DNA of 63,506 bases, taken from contig CAMWUJ010000006.1 in the NCBI GenBank assembly GCA_947177405.1, positions 1-63,506 of the forward strand, given 5' to 3'. Below are positions 1 to 7,658 of this stretch, in pieces. The DNA is from an uncultured Porphyromonadaceae bacterium (lineage in GTDB: Bacteria; Bacteroidota; Bacteroidia; Bacteroidales; Muribaculaceae). Position 1 is the stretch's first letter. Each line of letters begins with the position of its first letter. The position numbers and the translations under genes are program-made. Below the pieces are notes generated by a model, which had not been told where the DNA came from, made no database searches, and saw only the letters and a program-made list of their open reading frames with translations.

Positions 1-333
1 TATGAAAAAGGTAAAGGCGTCCCTCAGGATTATCAGGAGGCGGTTAGATGGTATCAGAAGGCAGCCGATCAGGGGAATGCATATGCCCAGGCTAATTTAG
101 GGTATATGTATGATCAAGGTAAGGGCGTGCCTCAGAATTATCAGGAGGCAGTAAAATGGTCCCGTAAAGCTGCTGAACAAGGGAATAAGATTGCCCAATT
201 TAATTTAGGTGAGAAGTATGAAAATGGAGAAGGTGTAGAAATGGATAAGGCAGAGGCTGCGAGATGGTATCGGAAGGCTGCCGCGCAGGGGCATGAAAAT
301 TCTAAGAAAGCGCTTAAGAGATTGGGATATTGA
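1..333 (+). CDS. Sel1-like repeat protein, 3' part
   Basis: The frame is open from the first base, so the start lies left of the window; 110 codons remain. The protein is built of about 36-residue Sel1 (TPR-like) repeats: two successive units share G-K-G-V-P-Q-[DN]-Y-Q-E-A-V followed by W and K-A-A-[DE]-Q-G-N, and a third unit ends the protein. The first two units are also very alike as DNA, which suggests recent duplication. Sel1 repeats form alpha-solenoid scaffolds for protein-protein contacts; the partner cannot be told. The usual secreted or cytoplasmic nature is unknown because the N-terminus is missing. Confidence 0.9.
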   Translation, partial: YEKGKGVPQDYQEAVRWYQKAADQGNAYAQANLGYMYDQGKGVPQNYQEAVKWSRKAAEQGNKIAQFNLGEKYENGEGVEMDKAEAARWYRKAAAQGHENSKKALKRLGY

Positions 334-808
334 TGGAGGCTAATCATTATTACCGGGCCCTGTTCCGCGCGCGAATTTAATGAGCTTCCGCCGGTTCGGC
401 GGGGTTCAGAATACCACTATAGCTTTTCAAAAAGGAATTTTTCCGCGGTTTCCGCTTCATTCGAGGCCAAGTGCCTCCCTAAAGCTCCGCACTACCGTTT
501 ATTCTTTTTAGTTTAAGGAGAAGCCCGTAAGTGTTGACTTTGACATACAATTGATATAAAGATTTGAAGGAGTCGAAAGTAAATAGTAATTTTGGGGAGA
601 ACATCTTTAAAGGGACTATCTATAAATGAAACCATCTTTTTATACGGATAAAAATAATGAAAGTGGGTCAAGTCAAGAAAAGTTACCTCCGTTCCGCAGA
701 TTTCAGTCATCTTCGAACTTTTGGCCAAAATCTGTGTCCCCTGCATTAACATTTTTTGTGGAAAGGAGTCTAAAGTACGGATCTAAGAAAATAATTTTTG
801 AGTAAAAG
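334..808. other. intergenic stretch with a possible degenerate repeat element
   Basis: About 475 bases without a supported gene. From about 380 to 510 the sequence is GC-richer than its surroundings and holds small hairpins, for example CCGCC/GGCGG near 401-415 and GAGGC/GCCTC near 461-475. The stretch 436-500 has the same general layout as the dispersed elements at 31.3, 55.5 and 63.3 kb (an A/T run, a TTTCCGC-like block, a palindrome, then a CTCCGCA-like block), but the match is weak. Beyond 510 nothing is seen until the promoter of the next gene. Confidence 0.3.
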
Positions 809-842
809 TTTCCGTAAATTTCGGAAAGATTTATTATTTTTG
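809..842 (+). promoter_or_regulatory. -7 box and inverted repeat before the DUF4143 ATPase
   Basis: TATTTTTG at 835-842 fits the Bacteroidetes -7 consensus TAnnTTTG. It ends only 5 bases before the ATG at 848, so transcription would begin at or next to the start codon and the message would be leaderless or nearly so. Just upstream, TTTCCG (809-814) and CGGAAA (822-827) form an inverted repeat with a 7-base spacer, which could be an operator. Confidence 0.5.
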
Positions 843-847
843 TCCGT

Positions 848-2179
848 ATGAAACGGAAAGATATAATACAAGGAATAATATCCACCATGCAGAGCGAGCT
901 ACCCTTCCCTGTATTAGATCGTGATTTGGAACTGCCTGTTAATTCAGGGCAGATGATTACGGTTGCAGGAGTGAGACGATCCGGAAAATCCTCCATGTTG
1001 AAAATTGTAGCTAATAAGTTAATTGATAATGGTGTTGATCCATCAAGAATTCTATGGATAAACTTTGATGATGAGCGGTTGTACGATATGAGGGCAGAAG
1101 ATCTCGATGAGGTGTTGCAGGCATATAGAGAGATGTTTCCTGATATCCATTTGTCGGAGGTGTATATGTTTTTTGATGAAATCCAGGTGATGGATAAATG
1201 GGAACTGTTTGTATTGCGACTTTACAAGACCTATTGCAAGAATATCTACATCACAGGGAGTAATGCTGAGATGGTTTCATCACAGCTTGCTTCTGCATTG
1301 CGCGGTTGGCCATTGGAATTCGAGGTGTTTCCTCTCTCATTCAATGAATATTTGAGATTCAAGGGAGTTTCGGTATCTCCCTTTGAGGAGTCGGGCAGAG
1401 CACGTTTAGTCACTATGTGCCGGGAATATCTCAATTCAAGCGCCTTTCCGGAAGTGGTGCTAATGAATGAGGAGTCGCTTAAGATTCGCAAGATACAGGG
1501 TTATTTCAATACTATGCTCTTCCGCGATCTCATGGAACACTATAAACTGAAGAGTGCGGAAAATGTGAGATACTTTCTTAAAAGACTATTGGCAAATATA
1601 TCGAAACCAACTTCGATCAATAATATATATAATGATCTTAAATCTCAAGGAAGAAAGGTAGATAAGAACCGTTTATATGATTTGGCAGATATGACCTGTC
1701 AGATATTTATGTTTTATAAGGTTAACAAATGGTCAAGGTCAGTGGTAAAGGAGGCTGCGGGTCAACCCAAATATTATTTTATAGATAACGGTATGCGCGA
1801 TGCAGTGACAACCACCACCGGTGAAGATGAAGGCAAGATGCTTGAGAATGCCGTATATCTTCATTTAAGACGATATAAGGATCCTTTTTATAATATATCT
1901 TATTTCCTTGTTGGATATGAATGTGATTTCATAGTTCAGAATGAAGATGAGATTTTGATGCTGATACAGGTTTGTTGGACAATCACGGATGCTGGTACAC
2001 TAAGTCGTGAGTTAAGGGGCCTTAAATCAGCTTCCGATTTTACCGGCTGCCGGGAATGTATGATAATTACTTTTGACGAGGAAGATGAAATCATATATGA
2101 GGGACTTAAGGTAAGTGTCATGCCTGCCTGGAAATGGCTGCACACTAATCCCTTCAGATTGTTCCAACAGCTGAATTAA
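848..2179 (+). CDS. AAA-family ATPase with C-terminal DUF4143
   Basis: A 443-residue protein of the AAA_14/DUF4143 family that is common and multi-copy in Bacteroidales. The Walker A motif is GVRRSGKS (residues 41-48) and the Walker B is YMFFDEIQ (D110-E111). The C-terminal part contains the family's E-C-D-F and L-I-Q-V segments (about 356-375), which resemble a PD-(D/E)xK nuclease-type core. Family members are thought to be DNA- or stress-related, but a firm role is not established. It stands alone, with its own promoter in front and a strong terminator behind. Length is usual for the family. Confidence 0.85.
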   Translation: MKRKDIIQGIISTMQSELPFPVLDRDLELPVNSGQMITVAGVRRSGKSSMLKIVANKLIDNGVDPSRILWINFDDERLYDMRAEDLDEVLQAYREMFPDIHLSEVYMFFDEIQVMDKWELFVLRLYKTYCKNIYITGSNAEMVSSQLASALRGWPLEFEVFPLSFNEYLRFKGVSVSPFEESGRARLVTMCREYLNSSAFPEVVLMNEESLKIRKIQGYFNTMLFRDLMEHYKLKSAENVRYFLKRLLANISKPTSINNIYNDLKSQGRKVDKNRLYDLADMTCQIFMFYKVNKWSRSVVKEAAGQPKYYFIDNGMRDAVTTTTGEDEGKMLENAVYLHLRRYKDPFYNISYFLVGYECDFIVQNEDEILMLIQVCWTITDAGTLSRELRGLKSASDFTGCRECMIITFDEEDEIIYEGLKVSVMPAWKWLHTNPFRLFQQLN

Positions 2180-2180
2180 T

Positions 2181-2242
2181 GTAACCGTCCGAAAAAAAGC
2201 CGACTGGATTTGGAATCAAGTCGGCTTTTTTAGGACGGTTAC
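2181..2242. terminator. nested palindromic bidirectional terminator
   Basis: An outer 10-bp inverted repeat, GTAACCGTCC (2181-2190) with GGACGGTTAC (2233-2242), encloses a second hairpin, AAAAAAGCCGACT with AGTCGGCTTTTTT. The A-run and T-run on either side of the inner stem make it work in both directions. It starts one base after the stop of the upstream ATPase gene. Confidence 0.85.
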
Positions 2243-2338
2243 GAATATTTGTCGCTGATTTGTGGTGTTTTATCGCAAAAGAGGAGTCCAAAAGGGAAAA
2301 TGGGCTATTCCTAAAACGACAAAGGTTTTGGAGCGTCT

Positions 2339-2695
2339 TTATAACTTCTCCTCCCTTTCAAAAATCGTGATACCGCGACGTTTTATGTGATCGATCAGGT
2401 CTGGATTAGTCAGGTTGCTGAAATCGGATATATCGAACATATAGGGAAGGTTGGAATCTTCAAATCTATCGGCAATACGTAGAATATCGGTCTGAGTTAA
2501 TTTGTCTCCACAAAGCGTGAGGTCAATATCGGAGAAAGGCTTGTATGTTCCTTTAGCCCGAGAACCGTAAACAATAGCTCGGTTAACGTTCTCAAACGAT
2601 GCCAATGTATTCACGATATCTTCAAATTCCATTTCCTTCAATCCTAAAGTTTCAGAGATTTTCATCTTCAGCAATTCTTGTTCTTTTTCCTTCAT
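2339..2695 (-). CDS. MNT-type minimal nucleotidyltransferase (antitoxin-like), orphan
   Basis: A 118-residue protein of the KNTase/MNT superfamily. It shows the nucleotidyltransferase signature GSRAKG (44-49) followed by SDIDL with the metal-binding pair D56 and D58. In MntA/HepT toxin-antitoxin pairs such proteins AMPylate and silence a HEPN toxin; no HEPN gene lies next to it here. The ATG at 2695 was preferred over one 48 bases upstream because a TAAATTTG promoter box (2705-2712, minus strand) lies between the two, which would leave the upstream ATG untranscribed. A housekeeping adenylylation role is also possible. Confidence 0.75.
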   Translation of the reverse strand: MKEKEQELLKMKISETLGLKEMEFEDIVNTLASFENVNRAIVYGSRAKGTYKPFSDIDLTLCGDKLTQTDILRIADRFEDSNLPYMFDISDFSNLTNPDLIDHIKRRGITIFEREEKL

Positions 2696-2850
2696 AATGA
2701 TTTGCAAATTTAGTAAATATCTCAAAAATAGGGCGCCCTTCATTTAACATTTTTTTATTGGATGGAGTCTTAGATATAGAGAGAACTCTTTCTTCATAAA
2801 GTTAGGGAACAATAATATAATGAAATAGTGGTTTTTATCAATTAATGTGC

Positions 2851-2858
2851 TATATTTG
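2851..2858 (+). promoter_or_regulatory. -7 box of the C10 peptidase gene
   Basis: TATATTTG fits TAnnTTTG and lies 85 bases before the ATG at 2944. No clear TTTG box is seen 20 bases upstream. The 150 bases before it (2700-2850) are A/T-rich and hold nothing else recognised. Confidence 0.5.
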
Positions 2859-2943
2859 CACAATAATATATTGATCTACAGCGTTCCGTCTTGTATTATA
2901 TCCATTTGGCCAACATTTAAAAAACACATTTAAAATAACCATT

Positions 2944-5448
2944 ATGAGAGGAAAAATTACTTTATCATTATTGCTTCCGGCTCTGTTAGCCGCGAATGCA
3001 CGGCAAGTCACTCCTCGCGAAGCGGAAGCTGCCGCTGCCGATTTCTTTAAGTCTGCGGGAGTGTGCCTTAAGCCGTCACTACGTGCTGTCAAGGTCAAGA
3101 ATAAAGAGACCCGTGATAACCATCAACCATTCTATATATATAATGCCGGGGAGAATAATGGTTTTGTCATTATCTCCGGCGATGATCGAAGCGAGAAGGT
3201 TTTAGGCTACTCCGACAAGGGGGCGTTAGATGCCTCCAACCTCCCTCCGCAACTCCAATATCTTCTCGATAACTATGCAGAGAAGGTTGAGACGGTAAAT
3301 GCAGGAAGGCCGAGCCATTCATCATGGAAAAGTGCGTCCACAAGAACTGATGAACAAGGGGTTTTGCTCGAAACCGCCAACTGGGGTCAGGGTTATCCAT
3401 ATAATGCCGACTGTCCCGAGATGGGAGATGTTCGGTGTCCGACCGGTTGTGTCGCCACCGCAATGGCGATCATGATGAAATATCATAACTGGCCCGAAAA
3501 CTATGAATGGGCATCGATGCCTAAAAACACCGAGGCTGAGCCTATCGACTATGAAAAGTCTTACGCTTCATTAGCAAAACTGATGAGGGATGCAGGAGAG
3601 GCCGTATATATGACCTATGGTCCTGAGGAGAGCGGAGCGCAGATGCCCTGGGTCGGTCATGGCCTTCAGAATCCCTTCCGGTATTCAGCCGACTGCCAGT
3701 TCGTATACACCAGAAAACGTTCGGAAGAGGAGAATCTTTCGCTGTTAAGAGGGAGTCTCGACAAGGGATTGCCTGTGATTTACAGCGGTTCGGGAAGCGG
3801 CAGTCACGCCTTCATTATCGACGGATATAATAACGATGCCTATCATGTCAACTGGGGTTGGGATGGCTCATGCAACGGCTATTTCAACCTGAATGCCCTC
3901 CAGCCGACAGAAGGTTCGGATTTCTCGGCCGATACCGGCATGGTAATCAATATCATTCCCGACAAAGAGGGTAACGAACTTTCAGAGTGTTGTATCGACT
4001 TCAACCTCTGGGCTAACGCAGATGTGGCTGAACCCATGAATATCAGTGTCGAGGAGGTTAAAAAAGATGAACCCTTCCATATTCTTCCGGGTGCGGTGCT
4101 GACTCCTGCTAATTTCGCCGGAGAAATCGGGATTGCGCTTGTAGGTGCGGATAACAAGATAAAGGAGGTGCTGAGTTCAGAGCGGGTCAATACCCTGCCT
4201 GAAGCAGCCGGACGTGATTTTCAATTTCTTTCGGTAAAGGTGTCATCGTCCGACATAGATCCTACCGACAGGCTTCAGGTCGTGGCCATGAATGACAATG
4301 ACGGTTACTATAAATTGGTTGGCGGAACAATAGAGAGTCCCTCCTATATCGGAGTGACAGGCAATAAACCGCGTTGGGGTAAGGTTAAGATCAATGTGGG
4401 TGAAGGCACGATATTCCACTGCAACATAAGGGGAATGGAGGATGATGCTGTCGAAGGACTCGGTTTTATTCCCGCGGGAAAAAAGGAGGTGGATCTCCTG
4501 AAGGGGTTGAGCCTCAGTTACTATTGCGAAGTTATGAATCCTGATCCTATGAAAGCCGTAGTGTTCAAGGCTAACGGTCCGTTGATCTACGGCAACATGA
4601 TTATGGCTGACAAGACAGGAATCAATTATTCCATCGACATAGCCGGCGAACATGAGCTGCAGGCTTATGTCGTGACACTCCATGACGAGAAATTCGATAT
4701 CGCGAAGGCAGGGACTTTAAAGGATATGATCTCTTCAAAGGATGCAAACGGGGTGAGGGATCTTGTGCTCAGCGGAAATATGAATATGGATGATTTCATG
4801 TATATCCGCGACAATATGCCCTGTGTGCGAGTTCTCGACATGAAGGATGTCACAATCGAAGCTTGCACGGCTACAGATGAATTATACGTGAAGCAACCCT
4901 CTGAATATTTTGCTGATCAGATGCCACCGTTCGGTTTGGTGAATCTCCACAGCGACTATATCGAGCATTTCATTCTTCCTGAAAGTCTGAAAAGCATCGG
5001 AAGTGACTCCATGGTACATTTTAAGGTCAAGGGAATAACAATACCGGCAGGAGTGACATCAATAGGGCTTAACGCTTTTTACGGCAACCACTATCTCAAG
5101 GCGGTGGAGCATCTGAATCCTGAACCGGTGGCAATCAACGACTGTGTGTTTGTAGATACCAAATGTCCTAAGGAGGGCACGCTATACGTTCCGGCAGGAT
5201 CGGCGGCTAAATTCCGTGCAACCCCCGTATGGCAGGATTTCAATGAGATCATTGAAGGCACGATGCCCGACTTCTTCCATTCATCCGTAGGAGAGATTGC
5301 TGCCGAAGGATCAGTGCCGGTTGATGTCTATTCAATCGACGGAACTTCTGTATTGAGGAACGCTTCAAGGGATGACCTTCAGAATCTCGTACCGGGAATC
5401 TACATCGTGAAGGATGGTAAGAAAACCACTAAAATCGCGGTGATGTAA
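2944..5448 (+). CDS. secreted C10 (streptopain) family cysteine peptidase with BspA-type repeats
   Basis: An 834-residue exported protein. A signal peptide (1-19) is followed by a Spi-inhibitor-like pro-region (to about 130) and the C10 peptidase core. The catalytic cysteine is C169 in C-P-T-G-C-V-A-T-A-M-A and the catalytic histidine is H288 in GSHAFIIDGYN, followed by VNWGWDG. Residues about 590-780 look like BspA/LRR_5 repeats (LPESLKSIG, IPAGVTSIG). The end, with VYSIDG and then LVPGIYIVKDGKK, matches a type A type IX secretion sorting tail, so surface anchoring or release is expected. C10 members include streptococcal SpeB and B. fragilis peptidases that cut host proteins. It is monocistronic, and a shared terminator separates it from the fructan operon. 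Confidence 0.88.
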   Translation: MRGKITLSLLLPALLAANARQVTPREAEAAAADFFKSAGVCLKPSLRAVKVKNKETRDNHQPFYIYNAGENNGFVIISGDDRSEKVLGYSDKGALDASNLPPQLQYLLDNYAEKVETVNAGRPSHSSWKSASTRTDEQGVLLETANWGQGYPYNADCPEMGDVRCPTGCVATAMAIMMKYHNWPENYEWASMPKNTEAEPIDYEKSYASLAKLMRDAGEAVYMTYGPEESGAQMPWVGHGLQNPFRYSADCQFVYTRKRSEEENLSLLRGSLDKGLPVIYSGSGSGSHAFIIDGYNNDAYHVNWGWDGSCNGYFNLNALQPTEGSDFSADTGMVINIIPDKEGNELSECCIDFNLWANADVAEPMNISVEEVKKDEPFHILPGAVLTPANFAGEIGIALVGADNKIKEVLSSERVNTLPEAAGRDFQFLSVKVSSSDIDPTDRLQVVAMNDNDGYYKLVGGTIESPSYIGVTGNKPRWGKVKINVGEGTIFHCNIRGMEDDAVEGLGFIPAGKKEVDLLKGLSLSYYCEVMNPDPMKAVVFKANGPLIYGNMIMADKTGINYSIDIAGEHELQAYVVTLHDEKFDIAKAGTLKDMISSKDANGVRDLVLSGNMNMDDFMYIRDNMPCVRVLDMKDVTIEACTATDELYVKQPSEYFADQMPPFGLVNLHSDYIEHFILPESLKSIGSDSMVHFKVKGITIPAGVTSIGLNAFYGNHYLKAVEHLNPEPVAINDCVFVDTKCPKEGTLYVPAGSAAKFRATPVWQDFNEIIEGTMPDFFHSSVGEIAAEGSVPVDVYSIDGTSVLRNASRDDLQNLVPGIYIVKDGKKTTKIAVM

Positions 5449-5485
5449 GTTAGGGCATAAATATCATTTACGAATTAATCATAGG

Positions 5486-5517
5486 AGGGGCGGCTCAGAA
5501 TTTTCTGAACCGCCCCT
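5486..5517. terminator. bidirectional terminator between convergent genes
   Basis: AGGGGCGGCTCAGAA (5486-5500) pairs with TTCTGAACCGCCCCT (5503-5517) with one mismatch. It sits between the peptidase gene and the convergent fructokinase gene. No long T-run follows, so part of its strength would come from the stem. Confidence 0.7.
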
Positions 5518-5545
5518 GATTAGTTTTACTGCCTCGAATTTACCT

Positions 5546-6433
5546 TTATGCTCCGGTTATCTCAGGAGGAAGCACAGGCATCGCACCCTGCTGTGTGCAG
5601 ACGTATGCTGAAGTACGAACCGCTTTGTCGTGTGCCTCTTTCACACTCTTGCCCTGAAGGATGGATGCGATGAATGCTGCGGTGAAGGAGTCGCCGGCAC
5701 CTACGGTATCCGCTACCTCTACCTTGGGAGTGGGGAGGAAGCTGACGTTGCCGGGAGTGAACACGTAGCTGCCGTTGACACCGCAAGTGAGGATGAGCAT
5801 CTTCAGGTTATACTTGCCGAGAAGAATCCAGCACTTGTCCTGGAGGTCGATGCCGGGGTAACCGAACATACGGCTCACAGTCACAAGCTCCTCATCATTG
5901 ATCTTCAGAATATTGCAACGCTCCATGGAGTTGCAAAGAATTTCCTTTGTGTAGAAACCCTGACGGAGGTTAACGTCAAATACAATCAGAGGTTCGTTTT
6001 CTTCGGGAATGGCATCGAGGAATTTATTGATTGTTTCGCGAGTCACCACATTGCGCTGAGCCAGCGAACCGAAACATACTGCGGAGGTCTCCTTGGCGAG
6101 CTCCTCAAGTTCGGGAGTGAAAGCGATGTTATCCCATGCCACATTCTCCTTGATATCATAGACAGGAACACCAGTGGGATCGAGTTCCACCTGGACAGTG
6201 CCGGTGGGATAAGGCACAGTCTGGAGATAATATTTCACATTCTGATGGTCGAAATTATCCTTGAGCTCATGGCCGAGAGGATCATCACCGATAGCGCTGC
6301 ATGCGCGGCTGTCAAGACCGAACTGCGACACATGGTATGCGAAGTTGGCGGGAGCGCCACCGATTTTCTTTCCTTCGGGGAGGACATCCCAGAGAGCCTC
6401 GCCCATTCCGACTACTTTCATATTATTTTTCAT
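5546..6433 (-). CDS. fructokinase (PfkB/ribokinase family)
   Basis: A 295-residue cytoplasmic sugar kinase. PfkB signature 1 is seen as G-G-A-P-A-N-F-A near the N-terminus and signature 2 as DTVGAGDSF with catalytic base D248. It would phosphorylate imported fructose, probably to fructose-6-phosphate. It is the last gene of the operon GH32, MFS importer, kinase, starting 9 bases after the importer stop. This matches the order of BT1759-BT1758-BT1757 in the B. thetaiotaomicron fructan locus. A second in-frame ATG at 6421 is an alternative start. Substrate is inferred from context; the fold alone would also fit other hexose or ribose kinases. Confidence 0.9.
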   Translation of the reverse strand: MKNNMKVVGMGEALWDVLPEGKKIGGAPANFAYHVSQFGLDSRACSAIGDDPLGHELKDNFDHQNVKYYLQTVPYPTGTVQVELDPTGVPVYDIKENVAWDNIAFTPELEELAKETSAVCFGSLAQRNVVTRETINKFLDAIPEENEPLIVFDVNLRQGFYTKEILCNSMERCNILKINDEELVTVSRMFGYPGIDLQDKCWILLGKYNLKMLILTCGVNGSYVFTPGNVSFLPTPKVEVADTVGAGDSFTAAFIASILQGKSVKEAHDKAVRTSAYVCTQQGAMPVLPPEITGA

Positions 6434-6442
6434 GGAGATATT

Positions 6443-7633
6443 TTATTTTACGTTTTTGATTTTAAGAGTATAGAAAGCGAGATATATCACGCCGAGAGTC
6501 ATTACAGCCACAGCTCCTGCCACGCCTACAGCATCCTGAGCGAATCCCATGCAGAGAGGGAACACCGTGCCGCCGAAGAGCCCCATGATCATAAGACCGG
6601 ATACTTCATTCTTTTCATTAGGCTGACGGTTGAGAGCCTGAGCGAACACTACGGAGAAGATGTTGGAGTTTCCGAATCCGATGCAAGCGATTGCAGCGAG
6701 CACCAGACCCTGGGAAGTTGCGGCGAAGAGACCGATCATTCCGAGCATCATGCAAACCACGCTGAAAGCGAAGAAGGCCTTTGCCGACATCTTGGCAAGA
6801 ATGAACGAACCAAGGAGACAGCCGCCGGTGCGGAAATAGAAGTATATCTGGGTTCCGATCACAGCTTCCTCTACCGAGAGGCCGAATTTCTCCTGAAGAA
6901 TCTGGGGAGCGAAAGTGTTGGTGCCCACATCTATACCCACGTGACACATGATTCCGATGAAGCAGAGGAGCACGAAGGGGATACGGAGAAGCACGATACA
7001 TTCCTTCACACCTGTCACCTTGTCGGGACGTTCCTCCTCAATGGGAGTGGCACCCAAGGCAGCGATCGAAAGGAGACATACAGCGCCGAATATCGGGAAG
7101 AGCACTCTCCATCCGAGTCCGAGAGTAGGCATCAATGCCGCTGCTCCCCAGGCCATGAGATAAGGGGCAAGAAGAGAAGCAAGAGCCTTTACAAACTGAC
7201 CGAAAGTAAGGGTCGAGGCCAGACGGGCCGGATTGATAAGACCCGAAACGAGAGGGTTAAGAGAGGTCTGCATCACAGCGTTTCCGATTCCCAAGAGGGA
7301 GAATGCTATAAGCATTGTGTAATATCCTGAATCAAAGATAGGTATAATCAGAGATACCAAGGTGAGGATAAGAGAGAAAAGCACTGTTCGCTTTCTTCCT
7401 ATCTTATTCATCAGAATGCCGGTGGGCACCGCGAAGATAAGAAACCAGAAGAATACCAATGAAGGGATGAATCCGGCTTGAGCACTCGAGAGATTCAGGT
7501 CGGCCTTAACGAAGTTGGTGGCCGATCCTACAAGATCCACGAAGCCCATTGCGAAGAAGCAAAGCATCACCGGGATGAATTGCATGATCATACCTTTCGG
7601 CTTCGCAGCATTAAGAGTGTTGGTAGTTGCCAT
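6443..7633 (-). CDS. MFS sugar importer (FucP-like, likely fructose)
   Basis: A 396-residue integral membrane protein with about twelve hydrophobic segments and the MFS motif between TM2 and TM3 (GILMNKIGRKRT). The sequence resembles the FHS/FucP branch of sugar:H+ symporters used by Bacteroides for monosaccharide uptake. It sits between the GH32 gene (25 bases upstream) and the fructokinase gene (9 bases downstream), so it most likely carries the fructose released in the periplasm across the inner membrane. The substrate is inferred from neighbours. Confidence 0.9.
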   Translation of the reverse strand: MATTNTLNAAKPKGMIMQFIPVMLCFFAMGFVDLVGSATNFVKADLNLSSAQAGFIPSLVFFWFLIFAVPTGILMNKIGRKRTVLFSLILTLVSLIIPIFDSGYYTMLIAFSLLGIGNAVMQTSLNPLVSGLINPARLASTLTFGQFVKALASLLAPYLMAWGAAALMPTLGLGWRVLFPIFGAVCLLSIAALGATPIEEERPDKVTGVKECIVLLRIPFVLLCFIGIMCHVGIDVGTNTFAPQILQEKFGLSVEEAVIGTQIYFYFRTGGCLLGSFILAKMSAKAFFAFSVVCMMLGMIGLFAATSQGLVLAAIACIGFGNSNIFSVVFAQALNRQPNEKNEVSGLMIMGLFGGTVFPLCMGFAQDAVGVAGAVAVMTLGVIYLAFYTLKIKNVK

Positions 7634-7658
7634 AGATGATTATAAATTTAACAGTGTA

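Noticed and set aside
5630..7330. A 566-codon open frame on the plus strand
   Set aside because: It runs antisense across the fructokinase and the MFS gene, has a composition rich in Glu, His and Ser, and matches no family; both minus-strand genes have clear motifs.
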